Position numbers and translations under genes: made by a program. A DNA stretch of 64,000 bases from Bryobacterales bacterium (GTDB taxonomy: Bacteria > Acidobacteriota > Terriglobia > Bryobacterales > Bryobacteraceae), in contig JADKID010000028.1 in the NCBI GenBank assembly GCA_016721425.1, positions 1 to 64,000 on the forward strand, in the 5' to 3' direction. Of this stretch, positions 36,891-46,177 are shown in pieces (within the stretch, counting starts at the first letter, position 1; every line of letters begins with the position of its first letter). The notes below the pieces were generated by a model. It had not been told where the DNA came from, searched no databases, and was given only the letters and a program-made list of their open reading frames with translations.

Positions 36891-38649
36891 CGCGCGCCGC
36901 GATGTCGCCGCGGAAGGGCGGCGGCCTCAATTCCAAACCGTAGCCGAAGTGGTTGGTGAGTTTGACACGAGCTTGATCTGTGCGGACCACGCGGCCTTGT
37001 GACGTGTCCCACCACTCGATGACGTAGTCGCCATCGGCGAGGCCGGTGACGTTGAGGCTGGCGGTGGATTGATCCGGGCCGGTGACCGGCTTTCTATCGA
37101 CGACGCGAAAGGCGAGTGGATCGTGGATCCAGAGGAGAGCGCGGTCCTGCGCGGCCAGCCCGTAGACCTGGAGGGAGACGGGCAGACTCGGGCGGGAGAG
37201 CCCAGTCTGTTTCCACTGATGGGCGGGCCAGTCCGTACCTTGAATGAACTTGGCCAGCGGCTGGTAGTGGCGATAGAGATTCTTCGATTCCACGTAATTG
37301 TGCCACCACCAATAAAGGCCGGTACCGGAGGCCCCGCTGAGCGCGGACGCCCAGAGCGCATCGTGGAAGTGGCGGCCCTCGGGATCGATCTGGATGGCCA
37401 GCGCCGGATCCTCGACGCCCTGCTCGCCGAAGAAGAACGGCTTGCCGTAGGGGCGCATGAGGTGATCCGTATCCTGGAGAGCGTACTGGGCGGCGTCGTA
37501 GGAGGCATCCCAATAGGAGTGGGCCTGCACGATGTCGATCTCCGGCAGAGCGAACATGCGCGAATCGCGCCAACTGGTGGTGATGGGGTGGCGCCAGGGA
37601 TCGATGCTCTTGAGGTAGGCGCCCATCTCGCGGTGCCAATCGGCGTTGGCGACGGAATCGAAGCCGCCGTTGTTGTCCACCTCGTTCCAGAGCTCCCAGG
37701 CGGCCAGATGGGTGGACCAGCCCCAGCGGGCCACGCTATAGCGCAGGCGGCGGCGCACCAGCTCGCGGGCCTTCGGGTTGGTGAAGTAATCAGCGGGTTT
37801 GACGCACGGACCGCCGTTGGCGTCGTTATAGGGATTGCGCGGCCAGCGGTGGGCGAATCTGGGGTTCCACCAGACGGTCATTTCAAACGTGAGTTGCCAG
37901 TAAACGCCGAGGCGCTCGCAAGTGGAGGCCACGTGATCCAGGCGCCAGGCCGAGGCAAGGTCGTAGCGGCCGAGCCCGGTGGCTTGGGTTTCCAGCGGGA
38001 AGCCGGAGAACTCGGCGTCGCCCGGCGCGGCCACGATGGAGATGTCTTTGGGCGGATAGTATTCCTGCCAGATGCGGGCGTAGTTGCCGCCGTTGGCCGA
38101 GAGCCGCTCCAGCAGGCGCTCGAAATAGTAGGTCCCCTCGCGCCGCTGGTACATACAGACGTTCTCGCCGATGGGGAAGAAGGGCTGGCCGGTTTCGTGC
38201 TCGAGGTAATGAGGATTGCGAGGACTGACACGCACGTAGCCGGGGCGCGGACCTTGTAGCACCTGCACGGTGACAGGCTGAGCGCGGGTGATGCCTCGCT
38301 GGTCTTTCACTTCGAGAACGACCGAATGGAGGCCGGCCTCCGGGCTGGCGAAGCGGACGCGCCAGGCGGGCGGACCGGCGAGGGCAAGAAGTTCTTCCCG
38401 CGCGTTGAGGGTAGCCGCAGGGTCCTTGAGCGAGCGCTGATACGGCTGGAACCAGAAGCCGGGGATGCGCAGGGTACGGTTGGAGGGCAGCGTGACAGTG
38501 GCGTCGAGCGTGACCTCGTTAGGATCGAAGGGGTTGGCGGGCCGCTCGGCCGGCGTGAATTCGAGCTCCACCATCTCGTACTGGCGGGGCTGCGGCGTGA
38601 GCACTCGCGCCTGAGGCAGGGCGGCCAACAACAACAGAAATGCCAGCAT
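36871..38649 (-). CDS. Secreted DUF5060/clan-A glycosidase
   Basis: About 592 residues. ATG 38649 overlaps the M20 stop (TGATG) and has GGAG 7 bases upstream; GTG 38664 would give a better charged signal peptide and is possible. The N-terminus (residues 10-115) is a DUF5060-like beta domain. The catalytic barrel begins at PHYLEHETGQPFFPIGENVC. AWELWNEVD (about residue 320) supplies the acid/base Glu and KPFFFGEQGV (about 405) the nucleophile Glu, as in clan GH-A enzymes. WWWHNYVESKNLYRHYQPLA is also typical. Last gene of the ROK-led operon. Polysaccharide target unknown. Confidence 0.7.
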   Translation of the reverse strand: MLAFLLLLAALPQARVLTPQPRQYEMVELEFTPAERPANPFDPNEVTLDATVTLPSNRTLRIPGFWFQPYQRSLKDPAATLNAREELLALAGPPAWRVRFASPEAGLHSVVLEVKDQRGITRAQPVTVQVLQGPRPGYVRVSPRNPHYLEHETGQPFFPIGENVCMYQRREGTYYFERLLERLSANGGNYARIWQEYYPPKDISIVAAPGDAEFSGFPLETQATGLGRYDLASAWRLDHVASTCERLGVYWQLTFEMTVWWNPRFAHRWPRNPYNDANGGPCVKPADYFTNPKARELVRRRLRYSVARWGWSTHLAAWELWNEVDNNGGFDSVANADWHREMGAYLKSIDPWRHPITTSWRDSRMFALPEIDIVQAHSYWDASYDAAQYALQDTDHLMRPYGKPFFFGEQGVEDPALAIQIDPEGRHFHDALWASALSGASGTGLYWWWHNYVESKNLYRHYQPLAKFIQGTDWPAHQWKQTGLSRPSLPVSLQVYGLAAQDRALLWIHDPLAFRVVDRKPVTGPDQSTASLNVTGLADGDYVIEWWDTSQGRVVRTDQARVKLTNHFGYGLELRPPPFRGDIAARVTAYRP

Positions 38650-39944
38650 CAGCGCACTCCGCACCAACGGCAGACGAAGAGCAGCAACGCCTGGGCGGAT
38701 TGGACCAGAGACTCGATATCCACGTACTCATCGGCGCCGTGGGTATTACCGCCGGACGGCCCCCACAGGATGGCGGGGACGCCGAATTGGTGAAAGAGAA
38801 AGGCGTCGCAGGGGCCTTCGATGGGCTCGAGTCTCGGCGCACGGCCCAGGACGGTTTCGGCGCAGTGTTGGAACTCGCTGATGAGGGAGGCGTCCGGAGG
38901 CACGATGGAGGCCGGCAGCCAGCGAAGCGGAAATTCGACTTCCGGCCTGGGCGAAAAGAGCGCCTCATTCTGGGAGAACCGCTCGCCCAGGGCGTCCAAA
39001 AACTCGGCCTCGACAGCGGCCTGGGTCTCGTCGGGCAGGGTGAGCCAGAAGATCTCGATACGCCCCACCTCGGGCACGCCCATCGGCTCGGTGGTGGCGA
39101 ACGGGCCGGTGTTGACCTTCAGGACGCTCACGGAAGAGGGAGCAGTGCGCCCGGCGAATATCGGATGGGCGGCAAACTTTTCGGTTCGGCGGGCAGCGAA
39201 TTCGGGCACCCAGTTGAGAACGGCGCGGAGTTGATCCACGACGCCGGCGAGGTAGCCGGAGTCGGCCAGGATGTCACCGGGCGCTCGCAGGGTGAGATGG
39301 GCAGTGCGGCCGCCGAGGTGGCCGGTGCACACCCGAAGGTGGGAAGGCTCGGAGAGTATGGCGGCATCGGCATTGTGGTTCATGAGCCGTCCGGCGAGGG
39401 TGCCGTTGGAGCCGCCGAATTCTTCGTCGACGACGGACTCGATGAGGAGGTCGCCATCGAGTTCGATGCCCAAGGCGGTAAGGGCCTGGGCGACAAAAAG
39501 GTTGGTGGCTATGCCGGCCTTCATGTCGTTGGAGCCGCGGCCATAGAGGCGGCCGTTTTCGATTTCGCCGCCAAAGGGGTCGCGGGTCCACGGCAGAGTC
39601 CCGGCCGGGACAGTATCCATGTGGCCGGACAGGATCAGGGACCTGCCGCCGCCGCGCCCCTGCCGTCTGGCAATGAGATTGGGACGGTTCCTATAATTGC
39701 GTCCAGGCCAGAAGGCGGGGTGGCGCAGAAGGCCGGGAACGGAAAGCAGATCGTAGAGATTGCACTCCCAGCCAGCCTCCTGCAGCACCGAGGCGGCATA
39801 CTGCTGGCAGGCCAACTCAGCCCCGGTGGGCGGTGTGTTCTCAGAGGGGATGCGGACCAGATCCTGCGTTAAGGCAATGAGCTGCTGCCGGCGTTCCTGA
39901 ACATATTCGGCAATGCGGCTTTCGGTCGAAACGGATGTTGACAC
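38649..39944 (-). CDS. M20-family metallopeptidase/deacylase (ArgE/DapE type)
   Basis: 431 residues from GTG 39944, which follows the permease stop directly (TGAGTG). SGHMDTVP holds the first zinc ligand and catalytic Asp; GRGSNDMKAG the bridging Asp; DEEFGG the catalytic Glu and a ligand; SEPSHLRVCTGHLGGRTAHL continues into the lid domain; GGNTHGADEYV near the end gives the last His. These enzymes hydrolyse N-acyl amino acids, dipeptides or related amides. Sitting between an amino-acid-type permease and a glycosidase, with a hexosaminidase upstream, it could deacylate imported breakdown products. No signal peptide, so cytoplasmic. Confidence 0.8.
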   Translation of the reverse strand: MSTSVSTESRIAEYVQERRQQLIALTQDLVRIPSENTPPTGAELACQQYAASVLQEAGWECNLYDLLSVPGLLRHPAFWPGRNYRNRPNLIARRQGRGGGRSLILSGHMDTVPAGTLPWTRDPFGGEIENGRLYGRGSNDMKAGIATNLFVAQALTALGIELDGDLLIESVVDEEFGGSNGTLAGRLMNHNADAAILSEPSHLRVCTGHLGGRTAHLTLRAPGDILADSGYLAGVVDQLRAVLNWVPEFAARRTEKFAAHPIFAGRTAPSSVSVLKVNTGPFATTEPMGVPEVGRIEIFWLTLPDETQAAVEAEFLDALGERFSQNEALFSPRPEVEFPLRWLPASIVPPDASLISEFQHCAETVLGRAPRLEPIEGPCDAFLFHQFGVPAILWGPSGGNTHGADEYVDIESLVQSAQALLLFVCRWCGVR

Positions 39945-41315
39945 TCAAAACTCCAAGGTTGCCGGCGGTTTGCGAAATCCCCGCGTGAGGAATCCGAGGT
40001 AGATGATACCGATGAATACCCAGATGAAGCCGGCCATCTGCGCCTTCGACGAGAGGCTCAGCCAAATGTAGAGGCAGGCCGCGGCGCCACAAGCGGGCGC
40101 GACCAGGTTGGTGAGCCAGCCCCATCCGGAGCGTTGGCGTCCGCGGATGTAGTAGTGCTGGATGACGCTGAGATTCACGAGGATAAAGCCAAGGAAGGCG
40201 CCGAAGTTGAGCAGCTCGACAGCCAGTTGAAAGCTGACGAGCGAGGCTCCGGCCAGCGCCGCCACGCCCATCATCCAGATGCCGCGCGTGGGCGTGTTGG
40301 TGCCCGGGCTGACGTGGGCAAAGATGCGGCGGGGGAGCACGCCATCGCGGCCCATGCCGAACAGCAGGCGCGAAGCGGCGGCCTGTCCGGCCAGCGCGCT
40401 GGCGAGTCCCGCGACCAGCAGAACCAGAGTGAGTGCGCCGAACATCCAGGCGCCGCCCACCATCTGGCCGATATCGAGGATCACGGTTTCAGGGTTGGCA
40501 AACGAGCGAAAGTCTGGAATCACCAGCGCGGCCAGATACACGGTGGCGACGCAGATGAGCGCCTGGATCACGCAAACCGCAACGGTGGCGACGGCGATGT
40601 CGCGCTGCGGCTCGCGAACATCTTCGGCCAGCGTGGAGATGGCATCGAAGCCGATGTAGGATAGGGCGGCGACGCCGGTGCCGGCCATCACCGCGCGCAG
40701 GGAAAACTCGTGCGGCTGGAAGATGGGCTGCATGGAAAACAGCGCGCCGCTACCGCCGTGGCCAGCCACGCGTAGTGCCGCCAGCACCAGGAAGGCTACG
40801 GCACACAGGGACATCAGCCAAAGCAATACTGTCCCGGCGCGGGCCGTCTGCTGCATGCCGCGTAGATTAATCCACGTGATGCTGACGGCAAAGAGCACTG
40901 CCCAGACGAGGTAGGGCACCTGGGGGAGGAGCCGCTCGGCCGTGAGCGCCGCGTAGATGACGCTGAGCATGGGGATGAAGATGTAATCGAGGATCATGCC
41001 CCAGCCGGCGATGAACCCGACGTGGGCGTTGAGGCCGCGCTGCACAAATGTGTAGGTGGAGCCGGCGGCGGGGAACGCGCCGGCCATCCGGCCATAACTC
41101 ACTGCGGTAAACAGCATGGCCAGCATGGCGGCCAGATAGCAGAGCGCGGCGTGCCCCTTGGACATCTGCTGCACGATGCCATAGACCGGATAGGGCGCCG
41201 TGGGCGTGAGGATGACCAGGCCGTAAAGGATCAGACTGCGGCGTGTCAGGATGCGGCGAAAACTCGGCTCGTACCCCAGGGACCGCAGGGCGCTATCGGC
41301 AGTGTCGGCGCTCAC
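39945..41315 (-). CDS. APC-superfamily amino acid/amine permease
   Basis: 456 residues from GTG 41315, which overlaps the hexosaminidase stop (GTGA). About 12 hydrophobic helices. The first helix region LILYGLVILTPTAPYPVYGI and helix 3 GRMAGAFPAAGSTYTFVQRG match the PuuP/YjeH-like branch of the APC superfamily. Substrate could be an amine, amino acid or a small amide; sequence alone does not decide. Translational coupling to the hexosaminidase and to the M20 enzyme indicates joint use. Confidence 0.8.
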   Translation of the reverse strand: MSADTADSALRSLGYEPSFRRILTRRSLILYGLVILTPTAPYPVYGIVQQMSKGHAALCYLAAMLAMLFTAVSYGRMAGAFPAAGSTYTFVQRGLNAHVGFIAGWGMILDYIFIPMLSVIYAALTAERLLPQVPYLVWAVLFAVSITWINLRGMQQTARAGTVLLWLMSLCAVAFLVLAALRVAGHGGSGALFSMQPIFQPHEFSLRAVMAGTGVAALSYIGFDAISTLAEDVREPQRDIAVATVAVCVIQALICVATVYLAALVIPDFRSFANPETVILDIGQMVGGAWMFGALTLVLLVAGLASALAGQAAASRLLFGMGRDGVLPRRIFAHVSPGTNTPTRGIWMMGVAALAGASLVSFQLAVELLNFGAFLGFILVNLSVIQHYYIRGRQRSGWGWLTNLVAPACGAAACLYIWLSLSSKAQMAGFIWVFIGIIYLGFLTRGFRKPPATLEF

Positions 41316-43513
41316 TCTTCCAACCTTCTCTCTGCCAGCGCCTTCACCGGCACGTTGTTCTGTCTGGCGTACGCCTCGATGTGATCCAACAGGCGTTTGC
41401 GCCATTGGGCCAGGCCGATGCTCTCCTCGGGCGCGCTCATGTAGCTGAGATCGGCGCGGCGATCCGCCCAGTGGTCCTTGGTGTCGTCGAGAACATGGAG
41501 AAACGCGCGGCCGTCAACGGTGCGGTTCTTGGGGAAGCGGTCCTTCTCAAAGACGGCGGTGAGTTCGCGAAAGATCTCGCGGCCTTCGCGCTCCAGGGCC
41601 TGCACACGATCATAGGCGGCCAGCATGCGTCCCACCGATTGGGCTGGCTTGTTGCTGAGAGCGTCGGCCTGGGCGGCGTCCAGCAACTCCTCCGCGCCGG
41701 CCAGGCCGGCCAGCAGGCGCCAGTGGTGGCCGATGAAGCGGGCCAGCACCTGAAGTACCTCGATGTTGTAGCGATTCTGCTCCACCCGCAGAAGTGCGCC
41801 CGTCAGCGTTTGAACCAGCGCCGAGTTCTCATCGCCGCGCCGGCGCGCCTCGGCGATGGCGCGTGCGTGCGATTCCCGGAACGTGGAACTGACTTTCTCG
41901 CCGGGCAGGCGCGGCAGCGATGCCAGCGTGAGATCCTGGCGCTCCGTACCAACGCCTTTCCCATGGGAATTGCCGTAGCCCGGCCCGCGGGCCTTGGAAA
42001 CCACGCGATCCCAACTACCCTCCCAGGCGCGCGCCTGACGCTGCAAGATCCGGTAGGCGTCTGTCAAATCGGGCGCGCCGCTGCCGTAATAGAAGCGCAT
42101 GAACTCGGCGGCGTGCTGCTCGACAGAGGCGCCGGTAATGTTCCAGCCCCATTGCGCGACCGCGGTCCAGCCCAGCCAGAACGTCTCGCTATGCAGGCCG
42201 GAATCGCCCCACGCCGCGCCAAAAACACCAATGGGATCCAGTTGGCTGGCGCGTCCGGAGGCGATGGAGGCGCGCGCGGTTTCCAGGTTGCCGGAACTCA
42301 CGCCGTCCAGCGAGAGGTGGTTGGGGAAGAGCAACTCGGCGCCCTGCATGGAGACGTAGGAAAGCTGGCGCATGCCCTTGCGTTTCTCAATGGGGAGGAA
42401 CTCGTCATCCCCCACCACGCCATCAATGACGCCTGGCGGAATCATTTCGAGATGTTTGGCGAGGAGCGGGTATTCGAGCCACGCGAGCATGCGGCGATTC
42501 TGCCGGGCCAGGTGATCGTGAGCGCGTTTGGCAAAGGTGGCCCATGCCAGGCTGCGGTTTTCGGGGTTGTAGGGGGCTTGGCAGCGGCTGCCGATGCCGG
42601 CGTAGTAGATCTCGTCGGTGGAGACGAAGAAGTAGTCCACGCCCTTTGTGGCGCGAATGAGGTCGTCGTACATCGAGAAGATCAGGGCGTAGGTGCGCTC
42701 ATCGCAGAGGTCGCTCTGATAGTTATTGCCATCCGCCTTGAGGTGCGCGTATTGGGGATGTTTGAGCACGTAGGCGAGGTGGGCTGGAGACTGAACGATG
42801 GGGACCACCTGAATGAAGCGTTCCAGGCCGTAGTTGACGATCTCCTGCAACTCGGCTGGCGTGAAGGCGCCGGGGGCGCCGATGGCGGGATGGGAGGGGA
42901 AGGCGAACTTGTCTTCCAGCTCAAAGCCGATCATGTTGACCTTGAGGCGGGCGGACCAATCGAGGTAGCGCTTGAGCGTCGCCATGCGGTCCTGATGGTG
43001 CTTGGTATCCCAGTGGAGAAAGCGCAATTCACGGTCTGGCCAGTCTTCGATGATGCCGGCAGGAAGCCACGTCCGGCCAGCGCCATCGCTGCGGCGCAAC
43101 TGGAGGAGCGTTTGCGCGCCGTAGAACAGGCCCTGGGCTGCGTTGGCAGCGATCTCGATGCCATCAGCGGCAATCGTGAGACGGTAAGCCTGCCGCTCGA
43201 TTCCGGGGGCGGCCTTGGTGGCGACCGCGCCGGCAGCGATGCGCAGCCGCACGCGGCGGCCGGAGACAGCCACGGCGGCGAACTCGTGCCCGGCCCGCAA
43301 GGCGCGCACGGCCATGTCGCCGGCCGGCAGCGCGCCGGGATCCAGCGCCCAGCCTGCATCGAAGCGAATGTCGCCGTCAGTGAGGCGGACCTCCCGCGGC
43401 GATGGGATCACCGAATAGCCGCGAAGCAGCAGGCCCGTGGGCGGGGCGGCGCTCGCCGCCGTGCCGAACAGGGCAAGCACAATGGCGACGGACACTCTGC
43501 CGGTCATAATCAT
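41312..43513 (-). CDS. Secreted GH20 beta-N-acetylhexosaminidase-like protein
   Basis: 733 residues from ATG 43513 with GGGAG upstream and a signal peptide ending AASA. YSVIPSPREVRLTDG and the following 110 residues are the GH20 N-terminal alpha/beta domain (GHEFAAVAVSGRRVRLRIAA, AAQGLFYGAQTLLQLRR). The barrel begins LRFLHWDTKHHQDRMATLKR. DYFFVSTDEIYYAG near residue 300 has the Asp-Glu pair that GH20 enzymes use for substrate-assisted catalysis. The C-terminal 200 residues are helical. It probably trims GlcNAc or GalNAc from glycans. First enzyme of the ROK operon, 26 bases after the repressor gene. Confidence 0.75.
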   Translation of the reverse strand: MIMTGRVSVAIVLALFGTAASAAPPTGLLLRGYSVIPSPREVRLTDGDIRFDAGWALDPGALPAGDMAVRALRAGHEFAAVAVSGRRVRLRIAAGAVATKAAPGIERQAYRLTIAADGIEIAANAAQGLFYGAQTLLQLRRSDGAGRTWLPAGIIEDWPDRELRFLHWDTKHHQDRMATLKRYLDWSARLKVNMIGFELEDKFAFPSHPAIGAPGAFTPAELQEIVNYGLERFIQVVPIVQSPAHLAYVLKHPQYAHLKADGNNYQSDLCDERTYALIFSMYDDLIRATKGVDYFFVSTDEIYYAGIGSRCQAPYNPENRSLAWATFAKRAHDHLARQNRRMLAWLEYPLLAKHLEMIPPGVIDGVVGDDEFLPIEKRKGMRQLSYVSMQGAELLFPNHLSLDGVSSGNLETARASIASGRASQLDPIGVFGAAWGDSGLHSETFWLGWTAVAQWGWNITGASVEQHAAEFMRFYYGSGAPDLTDAYRILQRQARAWEGSWDRVVSKARGPGYGNSHGKGVGTERQDLTLASLPRLPGEKVSSTFRESHARAIAEARRRGDENSALVQTLTGALLRVEQNRYNIEVLQVLARFIGHHWRLLAGLAGAEELLDAAQADALSNKPAQSVGRMLAAYDRVQALEREGREIFRELTAVFEKDRFPKNRTVDGRAFLHVLDDTKDHWADRRADLSYMSAPEESIGLAQWRKRLLDHIEAYARQNNVPVKALAERRLEE

Positions 43514-43539
43514 CTTCCCTTCTCCCTCTTGCCGGCCCC

Positions 43540-44748
43540 TCACAGACCGGCCAGCAATTCGTTCGCCGCATCTCGAGCCACACGGATGGCCCCCTGAAGC
43601 ACTACGTCGTCGCCTAGAACCGAGATTTCCACCCGCACCGGCCATGAGATTGCACCCTCCACCAGTTGTCGAATCCGGTCCACCACCAGGTGAAACAGCT
43701 CCCCCTGCAGCACGATCATCTCGGGATCGAACATCACCGCCACGTCGGCGGTGGCCAGGCCCAGATGAGTCGCCAGGCCATCCAGGATCGCAACCGCCGC
43801 CGGATCCTGGCACCGCAGCGCCTCCTGCAACGCGCCGGGCAGCCCTTGCCCGCTGAGCAGCGCGGCCATCGCGCTGGATGTACTCTGCGCTTTTTCCACC
43901 ACACGGTCGCTGCCCACGACGGATTCCAGGTAGCCGCGAGCGCCCCATGCGGCGGAGTTTTCGGCGCGATCGAGCACCATGTGGCCAATCTCGCCGGCTG
44001 CCCAGTGGCTGCCCTGCCAAAGCCTTCCGTTGTGCACCACGCCAGCCCCGATGCCGGTGGTGAGACGGATGAGCACAAAGTTTTCCACACCGCGCGCCGC
44101 CCCGGCGTGCATTTCACCCAGGGCCGCGAGGTTCACATCGTTTTCGACGAGCACCGGGAACTCCAGCGCTCTTTCGAGATACTCACGAACAGGGACATCC
44201 CGCCAATTGAATACGTTGCCCGCCTCCAGGACAACGCCCAACCGGGCATCCACACGGCCGGGCGCGGCGACGGCCACAACAGTCGGCTTGTCGCTCCAGG
44301 CGCCCTGCGTGATTCTCCTGACGCCCCGGATCACCAGGTTCAGCACCGTTTCCGCCTCGTGCCGGGACGGGAGATCGACGCTCAAACGCTCCTGAATCTC
44401 GCCGTTCATGTCGGCCAGCGCAACAAGGATGCGGGCCGCGCTGATCTCAACCCCCACCAGACGGCCGCAATCCGGATTGAAACTGACCAGTGTGGGCCGC
44501 TTTCCGCCACGCGAATTCGAATCGCCCGGACCCTGCTCCCGCACTACACCGCTGCGCAAAAGCGACGCCATCTGGCTGGAGACTGTCGGTTTGGCCAAAC
44601 CGCTCAGCCGGGCCAGTTCCGCTCGCGAAACCGGGCCATCCCGGCGGATGAGCTCCAGCAGAAGCGTGCTGTTCAGGCGCCTCATTTTTGAGGCATGGAT
44701 GCGCCCGCTCTCGGAGGCATGCCCATTCCCGTAAAGTGGCTGGCTCAA
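43540..44748 (-). CDS. ROK-family transcriptional repressor
   Basis: 402 residues. The N-terminal 80 residues form a winged helix-turn-helix (RRDGPVSRAELARLSGLAKP TVSS, split here by a space). The remainder is a sugar-kinase-like ROK domain: VGVEISAARILVALADMNGE, VAAPGRVDARLGVV, LVENDVNLAALGEMHAGAAR and RLTTGIGAGVVHNGRLWQGS. The zinc-binding Cys motif of kinase-type ROK proteins is not seen. TTG 44748 is the likeliest start, since the transcript would begin just before it and ATG 44685 is the only nearby alternative. It heads a five-gene operon with GH20, permease, M20 and glycosidase genes and should respond to a sugar released by them. It probably binds the repeats at 44750 and 31218. Confidence 0.85.
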   Translation of the reverse strand: MSQPLYGNGHASESGRIHASKMRRLNSTLLLELIRRDGPVSRAELARLSGLAKPTVSSQMASLLRSGVVREQGPGDSNSRGGKRPTLVSFNPDCGRLVGVEISAARILVALADMNGEIQERLSVDLPSRHEAETVLNLVIRGVRRITQGAWSDKPTVVAVAAPGRVDARLGVVLEAGNVFNWRDVPVREYLERALEFPVLVENDVNLAALGEMHAGAARGVENFVLIRLTTGIGAGVVHNGRLWQGSHWAAGEIGHMVLDRAENSAAWGARGYLESVVGSDRVVEKAQSTSSAMAALLSGQGLPGALQEALRCQDPAAVAILDGLATHLGLATADVAVMFDPEMIVLQGELFHLVVDRIRQLVEGAISWPVRVEISVLGDDVVLQGAIRVARDAANELLAGL

Positions 44749-44749
44749 A

Positions 44750-44768
44750 GTTAGGTATCTTTCCTAAC
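44750..44768. promoter_or_regulatory. Operator of the ROK operon
   Basis: On the minus strand GTTAGGAAAGATACCTAAC is a perfect 6-bp inverted repeat with a 7-base spacer, close to known ROK-regulator sites of the form TTAGGAAA-TTTCCTAA. It covers the expected start site of the ROK operon and ends one base before the TTG start codon, so it could block both transcription and translation. It also lies 125 bases upstream of the divergent oxidoreductase gene. Confidence 0.65.
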
Positions 44769-44773
44769 AGATG

Positions 44774-44801
44774 ATTACACAATGGACGCGGGGGGCGTCA
44801 A
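44774..44801 (-). promoter_or_regulatory. Promoter of the ROK operon
   Basis: Minus strand TTGACG (44801-44796), 16-base spacer, TGTAAT (44779-44774). The same -10 hexamer and the same operator position occur at 31185-31238. Confidence 0.6.
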
Positions 44802-44892
44802 GAGCGATGCCCAGATAGCCGGAGGGGGATGCATTGGCGATGGAACTGATGTAGGTTGGATTGGAAACTTGCAGACTACTGAGGTACCGGCG

Positions 44893-46176
44893 ATGACGAG
44901 ACGTCACTTTCTCTATGCTTCCGGCGCGGCTGTGGCGGCGCCCGGTGACACCATCAATCTGGGGCTGATTGGGTGCGGCGCGCGCGGGCGCGGCGTGCAC
45001 ATTCCCGGATTTCTGAAGTACCCCGGGGTCCGCTTCACGGCGGTGTGCGACGTGAATTCGAAGTACCTGGAGCAGGGCCGCGCGCTGGCGGGCGGGGCGC
45101 GCGTTGCGGCCTATAGCGATTACCGCAAGTTGCTGGAATCCAAAGACGTGGACGCAGTGGTGATTGCCACCAACCAGCACTGGCATGCGTTGCAGACGAT
45201 AGACGCGTGCCGCGCCGGCAAGGACGTGTACCTGGAGAAGCCTCTGGGCAACTCGATTGGGGAAGGTCCGTATGTGATCGAGGCGTGGCGCAAATCCGGG
45301 CGCATTGTGCAGGTGGGCACGCAGCAGCGGAGCCAGGAGCATTACCAGCAGGCGGCGGAGCTGATCCGCGCGGGCAAACTCGGGGAGATCTCCGAAGTGC
45401 GGGTTTGGGACTACGAGAACTATTGGCCGGGGCCTGGGTCGCCAGCCGACACCGCGCCGCCGCCCGAACTGGATTGGAATCAGTATGTGGGGCCCTCGCC
45501 ATACCGGCCGTACAACCCGAACATGTATTACAACTACGGCTACGACTGGTTCAAGATCGCCGGGGCCGGCCACCAGGTGGCGTGGGGCGTGCATCACTTC
45601 GACATCGTGCTGTGGGCGATGGGCGTGACCTCGCCACAGGCTGTCTTTGCAACGGGGGGCAACTACGCCTATCAGACCAACCACGATTATCCGAATACGT
45701 TCCACGCCAGCATGCAGTTTGGCGCCGGCCCGGTGGCGAAACGCGGGTTCACGCTGGACTACACCATGCGCACGGGCGGGAGAAGGGAGATGCGCTCGCA
45801 CAGCAAGTGCTTTGTGGGCACGGAGGCTTCGATGGTGCTGGACCGCGCCGGTTACACGATAGTGCGCGAGCCGCCAAAGGGCACACGCCCTGCGGCCGGC
45901 AGCGTTTTGGTGGGGGTGGAAGAGAATGTGGCGGCCAAGGATGACCACCTCTACCACTTCGAGGTGTTCCTGAATAATCTGCGGCAGCGGAAGCAGGCTG
46001 TGGCGAATCCGGAAACGCTGCATTACTCCAGCACTGTGGGTCATTTGATGAATGTTTCGTGGGAGTCAGGACGCAGCGTGAAATGGGACGGGCAGCAGAA
46101 TCGCGTAGTCGGGGACGCGGCAGCCCAGGCGCTGGTGACCAGGCCATACCGCGCGCCATGGAAGCTGGAGGCATAG
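44893..46176 (+). CDS. Gfo/Idh/MocA-family oxidoreductase with leader
   Basis: 427 residues from ATG 44893, GAGG 8 bases upstream. The start MTRRHFLYASGAAVAAPGD looks like a short Tat-type leader. LGLIGCGARGRGVHIPGF is the NAD(P) Rossmann motif, KDVYLEKPLGNSIGEGPYVI holds the conserved EKP, and GHQVAWGVHHFDIVLWAMGV carries the conserved catalytic-region His/Asp. Relatives oxidise or reduce sugars and inositols, and some remove sugars by oxidation-elimination. It is divergent from the ROK gene and followed directly by a sugar isomerase-like gene, so a sugar-processing pair is likely. Confidence 0.8.
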   Translation: MTRRHFLYASGAAVAAPGDTINLGLIGCGARGRGVHIPGFLKYPGVRFTAVCDVNSKYLEQGRALAGGARVAAYSDYRKLLESKDVDAVVIATNQHWHALQTIDACRAGKDVYLEKPLGNSIGEGPYVIEAWRKSGRIVQVGTQQRSQEHYQQAAELIRAGKLGEISEVRVWDYENYWPGPGSPADTAPPPELDWNQYVGPSPYRPYNPNMYYNYGYDWFKIAGAGHQVAWGVHHFDIVLWAMGVTSPQAVFATGGNYAYQTNHDYPNTFHASMQFGAGPVAKRGFTLDYTMRTGGRREMRSHSKCFVGTEASMVLDRAGYTIVREPPKGTRPAAGSVLVGVEENVAAKDDHLYHFEVFLNNLRQRKQAVANPETLHYSSTVGHLMNVSWESGRSVKWDGQQNRVVGDAAAQALVTRPYRAPWKLEA

Positions 46177-46177
46177 C

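Noticed and set aside
41243..43597. 784-codon plus-strand frame opposite the GH20 gene
   Set aside because: No domain, ribosome site or leader; the minus-strand GH20 protein fully explains the region.
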